Below, piece after piece: positions 9,441 to 20,697 of a stretch of DNA of 64,000 nucleotides. A program made the translations under genes and the position numbers. Numbering within the stretch: the stretch's first letter is position 1; each line of letters begins with the position of its first letter. Below the pieces are notes generated by a model, which saw nothing but the letters and a program-made list of their open reading frames with translations, had not been told where the DNA came from and did no database searches. Source of the DNA: Agapetus fuscipes. Its lineage: Eukaryota > Arthropoda > Insecta > Trichoptera > Glossosomatidae. The stretch spans positions 10,669,001 to 10,733,000 of the forward strand of contig OX637332.1 of the NCBI GenBank assembly GCA_951799405.1, read 5' to 3'.

Positions 9441-10258
9441 TTCCTTATTTTTCACGCGAATCCTGTCACCAGACTTTCTAGAGATTAAAAAAAATCAAGC
9501 ACAAGTGAAGCGGGGTAACGTTGTGTAAGTTTTTCTTATTATAACTATACCTAACTTGTATTTCTTCTGTGAGCAGCCAACAGCGCTGCTTCAAGCGCTT
9601 TTTTATAAACATTTTAAAACAAACTATGCGTAAAAACATCAGGGCACTTAGCAAGCGTCAAAATGGAATATTCAAATTTAATGCGTTCTTATTTATTTTA
9701 CGAGGTTTTAGATTTTTCAGGCAAAGACATCTCCGGGGCAAGCATTCCTCCTATCATTAGCATGATAATGCTTTCTGTAAGCAGCCGCCCTCCACGAGAC
9801 ATCAGTCGTGCCTCATTATGTACACGTTCAGTTTTATACTTGGGGTACTCTCTGATTACAGAGTAAACGCTCACTAGGGGCACTGCTTTAGTTGGCATAC
9901 ACTTTTTGGTAAACGTTATGATTGAGTAAAATTTTCTACTTACCACTACCGACATGGTGATCAGCTTCTCGACTACAAAAAAAAACCCTTAAGTATATAA
10001 ATGTACTAGAATTAACATACACCAGAAGAATCTGTTAAAGAACTGTAAAATATCCCATTTTTTAGAATGTCAAAATAATATATTTCCTTTTGTTTCTCAT
10101 TTGGTAAAAAAATCATACTAGAGACCTTTCAGTTCAGATACATTTTTATATGAATACGTACACCAGACATGAAATTTGGATTCTGCAATCGATTCATTTT
10201 CTAATAATTTCATTACCCCGTGCATTATATGAAATTGTGTTCTGTTCTATTTTGTAGG
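9441..10258. other. no gene recognised
   Basis: Several overlapping ORFs of 60-85 codons at 9569-9955 lie on both strands, with no family resemblance and no repeat match. Confidence 0.35.
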
Positions 10259-10314
10259 AACACCTACAGAAGATTTGTCACTAAATAAAGAGGTTTTTGT
10301 TGAAAGCAATATTG
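10259..10314 (+). other. candidate internal coding exon
   Basis: Pyrimidine-rich CTGTTCTATTTTGTAG precedes 56 bases and then the donor GTAAACGTG. One frame is open (TPTEDLSLNKEVFVESNI). Splice signals and openness are the only evidence; no homology recognised. Confidence 0.2.
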
Positions 10315-10446
10315 GTAAACGTGAAAAAAGCTACTAAGAAAACAGGCATGCGGGAAATTATTCCTGTTCGATCATTTTTTTTTTGTAAGCCTTTAATGTT
10401 AATTTTTTATGGTTTAGGTTTTTGTTTTTTGTTTTAATAGTTACTT

Positions 10447-10675
10447 AAAGGTTGATATGCGGCTGACCACCCATACTGTAAAAAATGGTTCACTTTGCCA
10501 ATGTCACCCCTGTTTCTGGGAAGGACGGCAAGAGTTGCAGGGCCTTTCATTTGAGATTGGGTTTTTATAATGTAGGCATGTGTTAGCGCAAAATTATACA
10601 TGTCTGCTTGTGGGAATGCATTTAATATAAATCTTAAATGATATATATCCTTGCAGCTTAGATGAGATTAGATAA
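10447..10675 (+). repeat. A repeat (plus)
   Basis: Starts GGTTGATATGCGGCTGACC and ends CAGCTTAGATGAGATTAG. A short internal deletion is present after AGGGCC. Confidence 0.86.
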
Positions 10676-11279
10676 GATTAGAAATATAAATAGGTGAATT
10701 TTTATCACATTCCATATGTAGATACAGAAACCTCTTCTAAAATTTTTTTTTTTTCATAATTTTTCTCAGATGTAAAAGGGCACAAATCACTCAGTAGAAT
10801 TTCCGTAATTAATTTAAAAGGTTGAAAATTTCAGATACGATTTTTTAACATTTTTAAGTTTTGTAAATAGATAAAGGTATTTTCAGAAATTGTGACCTAC
10901 CGAAACGGAAACAACGAAGCTTGGCGAAAAAAAAGAAATACAAATTTAAATATAGCGGAGACTTCAACGGGGATCCAAGGAGCATACCGTTTCAGATTTT
11001 GCAAAATTTCAGTTATACCTACTCGTATTTTTTCTATCTATGAAAAACAAATTTAAAACGCAAACAAGAAAAAGATTAAATTAAAAATATTAGGCTGTGA
11101 TGTATAAATGTGAAATCTGGACCACCTAGAGGCATCAAGATGTGGATTTGGAAACGGATGACTACGAGTTACGACATTATGGATTGGAAAAAAGGCGTCA
11201 AAAGAAATATAGCCTATAAATCACATTTTGAATAATTAAGTAATGGGGTACTTGATTAGACACCTTTTTTTAGCAATAT
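10676..11279. other. no gene seen
   Basis: AT-rich, no ORF of interest and no repeat match within the window. Confidence 0.35.
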
Positions 11280-11445
11280 ACTAGAAGGAAAAATCCTGGC
11301 TCGGCGAACAAGAGGTCGCCCAAGAACTTCATTCTACCAGGATTTGTGAAGCGGCTCATGGATGTCTCTTCCTATTTGCAGCTCAAATGATAGCAACCAA
11401 CAGAGACATCCTCTATGTATAGCAAACAAGGCACTTTTTTTAGAA
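11280..11445 (+). pseudogene. LINE RT C-terminal remnant
   Basis: Reads ILARRTRGRPRTSFYQDL, then with stops KRLMDVSS and NRDI-like residues. RGRPRTSF followed by KRL.DVSS is a typical C-terminus of arthropod endonuclease-RT LINEs. Related to the fragment at 58460-58600. Confidence 0.6.
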
Positions 11446-12159
11446 GTTTTGATTATAAAGATCAAGAAAAAAAAAAAATGTCTTCACTCTTCATCTATTG
11501 GGCTGTGTTCTACATAGATGATAGAATTAAGGTGAAATAATTTGTGATACGTATTTATTAATAGTTTATTCAAAGATTTGGACGAGGTTTTAAAAGTAGG
11601 CATCGTTTTAGAGAATTCATTAGACCCGAAGTGGCTTGATCGAAACGGAATCCGAATTAAATTTATAAACACTTTATATTTTATCACATTTTAAGGCGTT
11701 TTAGAAATATGTACTAGCTTTCACTTACAGAAAATCTGTTTGATTTTCCAGACCAAATTAATTAAAGGTTCTCAAAATCCCTATCAAAACTGTCCAATCT
11801 TCCTGGTATGCATTATGTTTAAAAATATAATAAATAAATAAAACACAGTAATATTGCAGATGCCAATTAATAGATAATGAAGAAGTACATCTGTTCACGA
11901 TATACTAGATATGTAACTTTGCTTGATGACTTTTTTCGATAATGTGTCCATATTATCCGATAGTATCTATCACATTATGTGGGTTAACTCGTTGACTCAG
12001 CAGCATTGACCCTGAACTACTCCCATTAAAAAGTTCTAGGAAGACTGAGGTGCAAGATGCCTTAGCTCAATTTGATATAGACTAGTACATATATAAAAAG
12101 TAAGCCTTATCGAGTAAGCTTAATTTGAAAAGGGAATTACCCTGCTCTCTATGGAGTAG
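11446..12159. other. no gene seen
   Basis: AT-rich; the minus ORF at 11484-11687 has no recognisable features. Confidence 0.35.
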
Positions 12160-12646
12160 CTTCTTATTTTTTTTTGAAAAGTTTTAGCGGAAACATTGTA
12201 GAACTCCATTTTAATTATTAAAAAATGATAACAAACTTTGTTTAGTTCTACTTTATTTATTTTTATTTAGTTACAAACAAAAATAACGAGTTGTGACCGG
12301 TTTCGGCCTCTTGGCCATCCTCAGAGAAACTGAAATCTTAAAATAATGGGAGACTATATAAAGCAAAATGAATATTATACACACAGTAGAATTAGGAGAA
12401 ATATGAAAAATTATAAAGAACACACAATTCACAAAGCTAATTCTACTGTGTGTATAATATTCATTTTGCTTTATATAGTCTCCCATTATTTTAAGATTTC
12501 AGTTTCTCTGAGGATGGCCAAGAGGCCGAAACCGGTCACAACTCGTTATTTTTGTTTGTAACTAAATAAAAATAAATAAAGTAGAACTAAACATAGTTTG
12601 TTATCATTTTTTAATAATTTTAATAACTTCTTGTTTTTGTTTTTGA
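12160..12646. mobile_element. large foldback element FB-c
   Basis: Arms 12213-12395 and 12437-12619, 183 bp each, form a near-perfect palindrome around a 41-bp loop; I find one clear mismatch near 12237. A one-sided tail lies at about 12178-12212 (GGAAACATTGTAGAAC). The flanks CTTCTTATTTTT.. and CTTCTTGTTTTT.. form a degenerate direct repeat of about 18-20 bp. The core in each arm is CTGAGGA, T, GGCC-AAGA-GGCC, GAAAC (12508-12532, mirrored at 12300-12324). The two mirrored ORFs across the arms are by-products of the palindrome. Confidence 0.88.
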
Positions 12647-13186
12647 TTTTAGGTGGGAAAGAAACACTGAAACGGAAAAGCATGTGTTGGTAGGAATCAA
12701 ACCATAATCCACTGATTTTGAATGAAATGTGTAGACTGAAATGTATCATGTAAAAGTGTATAAAATATGGTCTTTTTGATATTTGGTTTACGCTCTGTAA
12801 ATAGATGGCCAACCACTCTGCCCTCGTGACTGAAAACACAGTAACTTGAAAAATTACGTTTTTTAAAAAAAATGTAAGAATCGTTTCGTTATGAACAAAA
12901 TATAAACGTAGTTCATTCTTCTTCTTCATGTTTCTCTTCTCTACGTTTCGTTACTTTACTGTTAGTAGCTTTTTCGAAGCTCTGCTACTTTCTGATTGAA
13001 TTCCATTGTTCCGAAAGCAAAAAAAAAGACTTGACCATGGTGAAGACCCGGAAGAACAATTTCAATCATATATTTAATATTTGGCAGTGCTGGATTCGTG
13101 GTTTACAAGAATAGATAAAAGTAAAAACACAGTAACTGTGCTACTATGTATGTACTCATTTAGTGCAGAACAGAAACCTGAGTATA
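12647..13186. other. no gene seen
   Basis: The 127-codon minus ORF at 12546-12929 is low-complexity and starts inside the foldback arm, so it is not considered a gene. Confidence 0.35.
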
Positions 13187-13455
13187 AAATACTACTCATA
13201 TAGTGCAACTTCTTACCGCGTTATCCCCGAAAGGCTTCAAATGTGGCAAGTGAAACCTATTTTTTTCACAGGAAAGGGGGCCGGCCTCACACTAACCACT
13301 TCAGCTGATGTGGGTGTATCCCAGCTCCCGAAAGGGCTGGAAGGTACTTATTTCTTGTGAAGACTAAGTCAACCTTGCCGGTATTTTATTATGGGTTTTG
13401 AAATGGGAAATCAATTCTGACACCCTCGGTGGTCTTCGGACACGAGTTGACGACC
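13187..13455 (-). mobile_element. B SINE (minus)
   Basis: Body matches the full copy at 24640: ATAGTGCAACTTCTTACCGC, CCGAAAGGGCTGG, CTTGCCGGTATTTTA and CTGACACCCTCGG. The tRNA-like head is degraded. Confidence 0.8.
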
Positions 13456-13588
13456 AGACCTCGATCGAGTAAATAGAACAATTTATGGAAAATACAACAG
13501 CATCTCCAGTGAAAATTTTGGTTCTGATCCATTTTTTATTTTTACATGATCGACGAAGTTTTATGGAATGTTTCATACTCGCGGTTCT

Positions 13589-13763
13589 TAAGCGTTATTC
13601 GGCTAAATTCCTTACACTTTCGATATCAATCCACGTCGAAGCTTGATAGCGCTGGCGAAAGAACCCTACAGATAAAAAAAATCACAGTACACCTTATTTT
13701 TTTAACACAAATCGCTATCTCGTCGCCTTAAGGTCGTAAGGAATTTAGCAGAATAGCGCTTCT
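13589..13763. mobile_element. small MITE-like inverted-repeat element
   Basis: Ends AGCGTTATTCGGCTAAATTC (13589-) and GAATTTAGCAGAATAGCGCT (-13763) are inverted copies of about 25 bp with few mismatches, enclosing about 120 bp. No coding content. Confidence 0.6.
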
Positions 13764-14060
13764 GGACCCAATGTCAAAGTTGACGTTTCCGTCTATTTGG
13801 CTTTGATTATATGTAATATTAAGCGATCTATTCCGGGCAGTTGGCGGGCGCTAAGTGAAGCTGTTGAAAGCCGCGATAATAAGCAGTTTGTGGAGTCGCG
13901 TCACGTAGGGGAGGCCTCGTAACGAGGAGAGGCAGACCGGATAATTAGGTGGCCGCTAGTTGTGACACCTTGCGCCTTATTAATTTATGACAATCCTTTT
14001 GATGGCCCGTTACGGCCAAGCGCACACGTCACAGCTATTTTTTCATTACTCCTTAGTGCG
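13764..14060. other. moderately GC-rich unique sequence
   Basis: Contains CGTCACGTAGGGGAGGCCTC and AGAGGCAGACCGG. No ORF or repeat match, and nothing assigned. Confidence 0.25.
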
Positions 14061-14500
14061 TACTCCAGGGCTGGAAGTCTCATCACCACGGTAATTCTTA
14101 CCTACAGAATATCGGTATTTTATTATTATTCCTTGACTTATAGGTTGGTATGAGGCTGACCACCCATACTGTAAAAAATGGTTCACTTTGCCAATGTCAC
14201 CGATGTTTCAGGGAAGGTCGGCAAGAGTTGCAGGGCTTATGTTCATTTGAGATTGGATTTTTATATTGTAGGTCCACATGCGGCATGTGTTAGCGCGAAA
14301 TTATGCGTGTCTGCTTGTGGGAATGCATTTAATATGAATCTATAATAATATATTTGCAGCTTAGATTTGGATTTAGGTTTAGAAGACCTGTCAATCCAAG
14401 ATGGCCGCAAGTGAACAGCTGATTAGTCTTTATAAAAATATTACCGATATTCTGTAAGTAAGAATTACCATGGTGATGAGACTTCCAGTCCAGTATACCA
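14061..14500. mobile_element. MITE with about 50-bp TIRs, split by an A repeat
   Basis: Left end at about 14071-14121 and right end at about 14441-14489 are inverted copies (GGTAATTCTTACCTACAGAA against TTCTGTAAGTAAGAATTACC). An A copy at 14131-14390 is inserted between them, so the original element was about 180 bp. Confidence 0.78.
14131..14390 (+). repeat. A repeat (plus), inside a MITE
   Basis: From CCTTGACTTATAGGTTGG to CAGCTTAGATTTGG.. tail. Full length. Confidence 0.88.
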
Positions 14501-14560
14501 AGTAGAAAATACTTCTGAACTCTCCTAGATCGCGTTAATAGAAAAATGTATGAAATCTAA

Positions 14561-15360
14561 ATCATCTACACACAAAAAGTCTTACGTTCTATACATTTTT
14601 CTATTAATGTTAAGCTAATCCAGCCTTCTGATTCGGTAAGACTTCTAGGAGTCTTACTGGATCGTAACCTGACACTGGATAGGCAAATAGATGCCACAAT
14701 AGCTTCTTCTTTTTTTTCGCTTCGCCAAATAAAGGCAATAAGAAAATGTCTGCCGTCAGATGCGGTTAAGACCCTGGTGAGTGCGTTTGTGATGTCTCGG
14801 ATTGACTATTGCTCGACGCTTTATAGTGGTCAGCCGAAGAAACAGTTTAATCGCTTTCAATCTGTGTTGAATTCGGCAGCAAGACTCATATTCGGGATTC
14901 CCAAATTCGCTCACATCACCCCGCTGTTAAAAAAACTTCATTGGCTTCGTTTCCCGGAGAGGGTGGTCTTCCGTGTTTGTTTAATGGTATATAAAGCCAT
15001 CAATGGCTTGGCCCCACCTTATCTGGCTGATATGATTTCACCTGTTGAAATGGGTGTTAGGAGGCAGACACTCAGATCTGCGGGTGATGGAGTAGTCAAT
15101 TTGGTTCAGCCGCGCCGTCAGATTCGTACAAACTTCGGAGACCGCGCTTTCCGTGTTGCGGGGCCGGTGGAGTGGAACAGACTGCCACCCGGAGTGAAGA
15201 ACTCCAAATCTGTGGGTGTATTTCGAGGAGCACTCAAGGCACACTTGTTTAGAAAGTCTTATCCATGATCGGAGAGGGCCCTTGAGGTGTGACACACACA
15301 AAAACGGCGCTCTCTTATCATGTGTAATTTTAAAATAAATCAGCCTGTTATTATTATTAT
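14561..15360 (+). mobile_element. CR1/L2-like LINE 3' fragment (RT C-terminus and 3' UTR)
   Basis: An open frame from 14561 to the stop after 15268 encodes the end of a non-LTR reverse transcriptase. In order: LLGVLLDRNLTLD (thumb region), SRIDYCSTLYSG, RFQSVLNSAARLIFG, HITPLLKKLHWLR, VYKAINGLAPPYLADM, RAFRVAGPVEWNRLP and a C-terminal FRGALKAHLF. These are hallmarks of CR1/L2-type LINEs. The 3' UTR contains GGCCCTTGAGGTGTGACACA and ends AATAAATCAGCCTG plus (TTA)n. The copy is 5' truncated, lacking the catalytic RT motifs and the endonuclease, but the remaining 235 codons are intact, suggesting a fairly recent insertion. Confidence 0.9.
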
Positions 15361-15449
15361 TAATGTGATCAAGGGGATTAATGCAATGCTTTATACTTGA
15401 AGTTCAGTACTCCGAGTAAAAAACATTTCCATAAACTCCCCTCGATCTT

Positions 15450-15645
15450 TATTGCAGGCCCAAAATGAAATACCGGCAAAGTTTACTCAGCTTTCAACAG
15501 AAATGAGAACCAGCCCCCTCGGGAGTTAGGAGACCCTCACTTCAACTGAAAGTTGGCGTAAGGCTGGTCCCCTTACCTGTAAAAATAAATACGGTCCCCT
15601 CATCGCATGCGAAAATGCGGCAAGAAGTTTACCTTAATGCAAAAT
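15450..15645 (+). mobile_element. B SINE body (plus), head missing
   Basis: ACCGGCAAAGTTTACTCAGC, CCAGCCCCCTCGGGAG, AAGGCTGGTCCCCTTACC and CGGCAAGAAGTTTACC match the body of other B copies. Confidence 0.78.
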
Positions 15646-15649
15646 TGAG

Positions 15650-15725
15650 TTAATAATAATATTAGGATGATTTATTTGGTGAGCGCTGTATTGTGAGTAT
15701 CACGTCTCAAGAGCCCTCTGATTAA
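15650..15725 (-). mobile_element. C SINE tail fragment (minus)
   Basis: AATAATATTAGGATGATTTA, GGTGAGCGCTG and CGTCTCAAGAGCCCTCTG correspond to the last about 75 bp of C. Confidence 0.72.
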
Positions 15726-16209
15726 TTATCTGAGCCCTGTTATGTATTTTGAAACAGTAAGATGATTGGTTTACCATTTTTCTATCGACTCGTCATTGAA
15801 GAACATTGTTGCATGCATTTAGCGTCTTAGCGGTGCGGCGAATGCTTATGATTAGATATTGCATTGAAAGGAGATCTTGTGAGGTTTCGCTCCATCTGTT
15901 TACCTGCAAGTTATGAAGTTCGTTGATGAAAGCGGAGCGTCGCGTAAGTCTCCAGATATGGGTCGATTTGTGACATGCGGGGAAGATATTGAAAATGCAA
16001 AATGTTTTTATTACCGACGTGACATCATATTTTCTCAGTAGGAAGCCAACGGTGTGTTCCACAACCTTATCTATCATATGTTCCATGATTATGAATGTAA
16101 AAAGTAATTCGCAGCTCATTAATTAACGAAGAAAAACTGATATTGAAAAATCGCAGAACGACAGATCATTTTCTTTGTTACAAAGAATATTTTTTAGAAG
16201 ATAAATAAT
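15726..16209. other. no gene recognised
   Basis: The 108-codon minus ORF at 15793-16119 has no recognised motif and no repeat match. It could be chance. Confidence 0.3.
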
Positions 16210-16216
16210 TATACAG

Positions 16217-16435
16217 TTGTGTTTTTGATTACGGCGGGTATATTCAGTTCCACGACCGGTGACGCAAACAATCCGTTTGCATCCTCAGGTGGCTAAATAA
16301 TTACTTAAGTAATTATGTAGCTACTTGAATATACTTGCCGTAATCGAAAACAAAGATGTTTTATTTTTGTTAATCTTTTAAGATGAATGATTACAAAGTG
16401 AATGCCTCTACAATCAATAAAAAAAAAAATTGTGT
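16217..16435. mobile_element. foldback element FB-d
   Basis: Arms 16221-16246 and 16325-16351 are inverted (GATTACGGCGGGTATATTC against GAATATACTTGCCGTAATC). The minus-strand core is CTGAGGA, T, GCAAAC-hairpin-GTTTGC, then GTCACCGGTC. The right tail GATTACAAAGTGAATGCC is shared with FB elements at 35748 and 60331. TTGTGT at 16217-16222 and 16430-16435 is a possible short TSD. Confidence 0.75.
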
Positions 16436-16974
16436 CAAATTTTTGCTTTTCAGGTATTTCATAAAAATGGTCTTTTTTTATTTTTTTGAATGATGATTTG
16501 AACAACTATCGCCAAAAAATAATTGATTGTTTTGCCATTTTTGTAAATAATATTTGACACTCTATAAAATATATTATGTTTACACCTCAGGTAGGTATAA
16601 GACTTAAGGTTTGAAGTTAACCATTACGTCAAATGGAAATTAAAACCGGGATTTTAGTTTCTATACATAAAAAATGTGTGCACATTCACTGCGTGAACAA
16701 CCAAAATCTGAAAACCAAATATTTATATGTGTGTTTCCATGTGGATCAGAATTTTTTGGTAAATAAATATATTGTCGATCATCAATGAAGTCGCTCAAGG
16801 CGTTTTACTGTTTACAATAATATTATGGTTTTCGTTGGCATTGTTCGGAGAACTGGTTTTCAGTCACAAAATAATCATTATTATTTACCTTTTGAATTAT
16901 TTATTTCCACTGAATGACACGAATCGAAATCTGCCGCTGCATTCGCCAAAAAAGACATTCTGAAAAATTACAAT
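16436..16974. other. no gene seen
   Basis: AT-rich sequence without repeat match or recognisable ORF. Confidence 0.35.
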
Positions 16975-17262
16975 CCGGTCGATAGCTCAGTTGGTAGAGT
17001 ACTTGCATTCCGTGCCGAGGAAAATATTTCTGAACACCGAGGGTGTCAGAAATATTTCCTTTTTCGGTACCGGCAAGGTTACTCAGCCTTCACCAGAAAC
17101 GAGTACCAGCCCCCTCGGGTGCTGGAAAAATCCCACTTTACTGATATGGTTGCCGTAAGGCCGGCCCGTTTACCAGAAAAAATAAATAGATTTAACTCGC
17201 CGCATGCGACCCTTTTAGAGAAAACGCGGCAAGAAATTACACTATATGTACGTGTAATAATA
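16975..17262 (+). mobile_element. B SINE (plus), with rearranged tRNA head
   Basis: Box A is clear: GATAGCTCAGTTGGTAGAG at 16981. Where other copies have box B (GGTTCGAATCCC), this copy has GGAAAATATTTCTGA, an inverted copy of the downstream TCAGAAATATTTCC, forming a 14-bp hairpin. The body to CGGCAAGAAATTACAC is typical. Confidence 0.85.
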
Positions 17263-19544
17263 ATACAAATTATAACGTTATATATACCGTTAATTTATTT
17301 GAGAGTAAAATAATCTGACGTGAACTTTATTCGAAAGTCAAAGCTAAAAGGTATTAATGCAGTGTGTTTGTAAAAAGGAATGAAAAAAAAATATGGGTCA
17401 CAAAGTTCTGCGACGAGTAAATTTAGCGAAAAAGTCAATTCAATAACAATTCGCCAACTTCCCGCACACTGAAAAAGTATCAAGCGATTCGAGCCAGTCG
17501 GGTTTAGTGAATTATAAAAATACATCCTTATTCTATTCTATGGATTTAATAACTTGTCGGTCGTGCTTTAGTCGGATTAATGATTTAACATTTAAATGAT
17601 ACGAGACACGACATCTCTACCACGCGCCTTAGGGTTGACGGCACTGTCGCATACTCTACACCAAAACAGTATCTGATATTTTGTGTACGCCACACCGGTG
17701 ACAAAATCGATTATTTTGTTGAATTTATGTATTGTTAAAGAGCTAAGTTCTGATAAAAATTAAATGTGAATTTTTAAAGTAATCAAATGAAGCCAAATTC
17801 TGAGTAGTTACATTGATGTATGAATTAATGTTTTCCGTACATAGCCAAAAATGTAGAGCCACTATTCGCACGTCACATTATTTACACATATTTCATATTT
17901 CGTGTAAATAACATCTTATATAGAAGTTTTTTTGAATTTCTAATAGCAAGCGATACTCGAAGATATCTTCAGAATTTTATACATAAAAAAATCTATAATG
18001 ATAAATGGTATGTACAAATTGAGCTGATCAAGTGAAAAAATATGGGTACGCTTGTAAAGAAAGAAAAAGTATTTAAAAGAGTTTGATCGATCGCTTGATG
18101 GTTACAGTCACAAGATCAACGAAAATATTTCAGAAAAATAGTAACAGATAACGTTTGTTGCTTTTTTACTCGTTTTTTTGTTGTTGTTGCTGTTGCACAA
18201 AAACTCGTAGAAGAGCACGAATATTTAGAATATTTCCAACTTAAATTCATATTTTGTATCAGATACTTTCTTTGTTATCTGCACAACTCTTCACCTTACA
18301 AGTCACAAGAAATAAAACGGGCCGCAAACTACCACAAACCATCCTATTTAGTATTAACTTCCTACCGATGAATTATCATGAAAAGTGGAACGAAATCCAC
18401 GACTCACAAAAGAACAACTTTGTTCGCCACGAATTCATAAATTTCTTCAATAAACAAAGGTAATTCTTGAGCTTTAAGCTTGCTTCGTGCTTTTATTGCA
18501 ATGTAGGTACAATAGTTATGGTATTTAATTTTTTTTTAACTAACGTGGTATCAATTAATTTTTAGTTGTAAGAAAATAGTTAAAAAAAAAAAAAATGTTT
18601 TATTCTAAAGATGTCTTTTATTTGTTGATTAAAAAAAAAATGTGTCTGACTGGTTTTTACTTCTTAACATCTTCAAATGATTAAAATGGAGCTGTATAGA
18701 GTTTTCGCCGAACCATTTCATACTTTTGTAAGCAAATATATTACGGGGAAAATAATCAAGATTTAATAAGTATGTATTTTCAATTTGTAGTGTATGTAAG
18801 TAAATTGCTTTTGCAGTTTCCCGAAAACAATCGAATCAACGGAGTTAAGCCACTGTAATATCGCATAAGTACTTCATAATATCAGAATATTTACGCTAAC
18901 TGAAAAATATGAGCAAAATTTTGCAGAAAAAACACCCAAAGCATTGATTAGATTTGCATGATCTATTTTGATGATAAAATTTGTTTAGTTTCAAAAAATG
19001 TTATCTTAATTTTTTGTCATAGTTTTCGTGAGTATTGCTTTTATCTAAGCCTTGAAGTACCTACATAAGTGCTGTAGCAGTCTCAGTTAGATTTGAGGGG
19101 AAAAAATCAACAATCTAAATAAGGGATAGGTAAAAACAAACTCTAATTTTTACTATGAACTTTGTAAGTACCTACCCTTATTTTATTTAATAGTGGGCAT
19201 TGAAACATTCGAGCTTTGATTAAAATTTATTGTGACATTTTGCCATCTTATCTGCCAACTTCGATTTTTTATGTAGATTACGTAAAATTTTATCTCCTTA
19301 CACCTACTCGTTACCTTACTAAGTTGTAAGAACACTCACGCTACAATACAAAAAGTCATAAAAGCAACAATAAAATTGATGAATATGTTTGTTATGTCAT
19401 ATTTAAATATGCTCATATTATAAATAGTATTTATATAAATGAATTTAGCATTATGTTCCCATAACACATGATTTAAATGTTGAAATGCACTAAATCCTGA
19501 TTATTCATAAATAAGTTTTGTTTTATAATAAGTATATTTGAATG
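17263..19544. other. 2.3 kb AT-rich stretch, no gene or repeat recognised
   Basis: Stop-dense in all frames. The longest ORFs, 64-76 codons, have no visible motif. It may be intronic or intergenic. Confidence 0.35.
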
Positions 19545-19737
19545 AATTATTTGAGGAGCGCTGTTTTTGTATGAATCACACCTCAAAAGTCCTCTGCAAG
19601 CTTGGTCGTCGCTATAAAAAGCGTCAATTCTCAAACAAGACCCAGTTAGTTGATGTAAGGCTAGATGGACCTATGGTGACCGGTCCTTGGTAAAGGAAAG
19701 GTAAAGGTTTAACCGCTTATACGATTTTTTTCCACCA
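19545..19737 (-). mobile_element. C SINE (minus), diverged
   Basis: GGAGCGCTGTTTTTGTATG, CACACCTCAAAAGTCCTCTG, AGCTTGGTCGTCGCT and AACAAGACCCAGTT match C. The head is degenerate. Confidence 0.75.
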
Positions 19738-19860
19738 GGCCATGTGCAATGTGCAAGCGCGAACTTATTTGTATCTGCTTGTGAGAATGCATATAATGTG
19801 AATATCCAACGTTATAATATATCTTCGCAAGTTAAATTGGATTAGATAAGATTAGTTTAT
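19738..19860 (+). repeat. A repeat fragment (plus), 3' half
   Basis: GTGCAAGCGCGAACTTATTT, CTGCTTGTGAGAATGC and a GGATTAGATAAGATTAG tail. 5' truncated at a C SINE. Confidence 0.75.
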
Positions 19861-19861
19861 A

Positions 19862-20015
19862 TTATCTAGGTTTTTAGCAGTAACTTCGTGAAAGTTCATT
19901 TACAATTAAAAAAAAAAAAAAAAACATTGTTTTAATTCACTTGTGAGTTTATTTTGTAATGCACTACTAGTTTCGGTAGTGCAATATCTACCATCGACGG
20001 GTGCTACCTTAAATT
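19862..20015. mobile_element. single-arm foldback-type repeat
   Basis: Tail GCAGTAACTTCGTGAAAGTT, then AATTCACTTGTGAGTTTATT, then on the minus strand a hairpin GGTAG..CTACC followed by GAAAC. Related to 41576-41700. Confidence 0.5.
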
Positions 20016-20045
20016 TAATTAAAATAAATAAATAATTTATTTAAC

Positions 20046-20187
20046 TTTTTAATGTTTGTGTATTCACACAGTGAAAATTCATCTTTATAAGAAATTATTA
20101 AAATAAAATAAAAACACAGAGTTTTATTTTAACAAATTGAGTATTTAATTCCACCTCAAGTACTTTCGACTTATTCACGTTTTTAAT
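20046..20187. mobile_element. single-arm foldback-type repeat
   Basis: GTTTGTGTATTCACACAGTG tail, AAACACAGAGTTTTATTTT, and CCTCAAGTACTTTCGACTTA, shared with FB-f at 49711 (where it is inverted) and FB-g at 63765. TTTTTAAT on both sides is a possible 8-bp TSD. Confidence 0.6.
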
Positions 20188-20697
20188 AAAAAAATTTATA
20201 AAAAAAGTAAATGGAGGTTTTGATCTCAAACCATCTATCTGATGAACAACGCCAAAATGGTCTGAAATTGAATGATTTGAAAATTCGGGGTTAATTATTC
20301 AAAATTGACTAGTTGAGCCCGTCATCGCACAGTAATTTCACTTGGCTATTTTATTTGCTGGTTCTCTCCCCTTATGGGCGCCATGACCGAACCACGAAAT
20401 ACAATATTATTTGCTGGGGCATCAATGTAAAGTTGAGATCACCGGCTTCCCAGAATGCTGCCGTACTAACGCAACGCTCGCTTTCCGAGCCAAGTAATTT
20501 GACTTGAAACACGAGCCGAAACACTCGTCTCCCTCACCGAATCTACGAGGGGCATATATTGGGAACGGGAGCATGATGCTGTCTAGTAAATCCAATACAA
20601 CGAGAAAACGCAAATATTTCAAGTAAAATTAAAGTTGCGCAAGTGTGTTATTTCAAAACATTTCACCAATCAAAGAAATAGAAGAGATGCGTGTGGA
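20188..20697. other. no gene recognised
   Basis: The section 20300-20600 has somewhat higher GC and two overlapping ORFs without known motifs. Confidence 0.3.

Noticed and set aside
12271..12561. Two mirrored 71-codon ORFs with the same ends
   Set aside because: They are the two arms of the FB-c palindrome read in opposite directions.
12546..12929. 127-codon minus-strand ORF
   Set aside because: Low-complexity Phe/Leu/Lys content, overlaps a foldback arm, no start context or domain.
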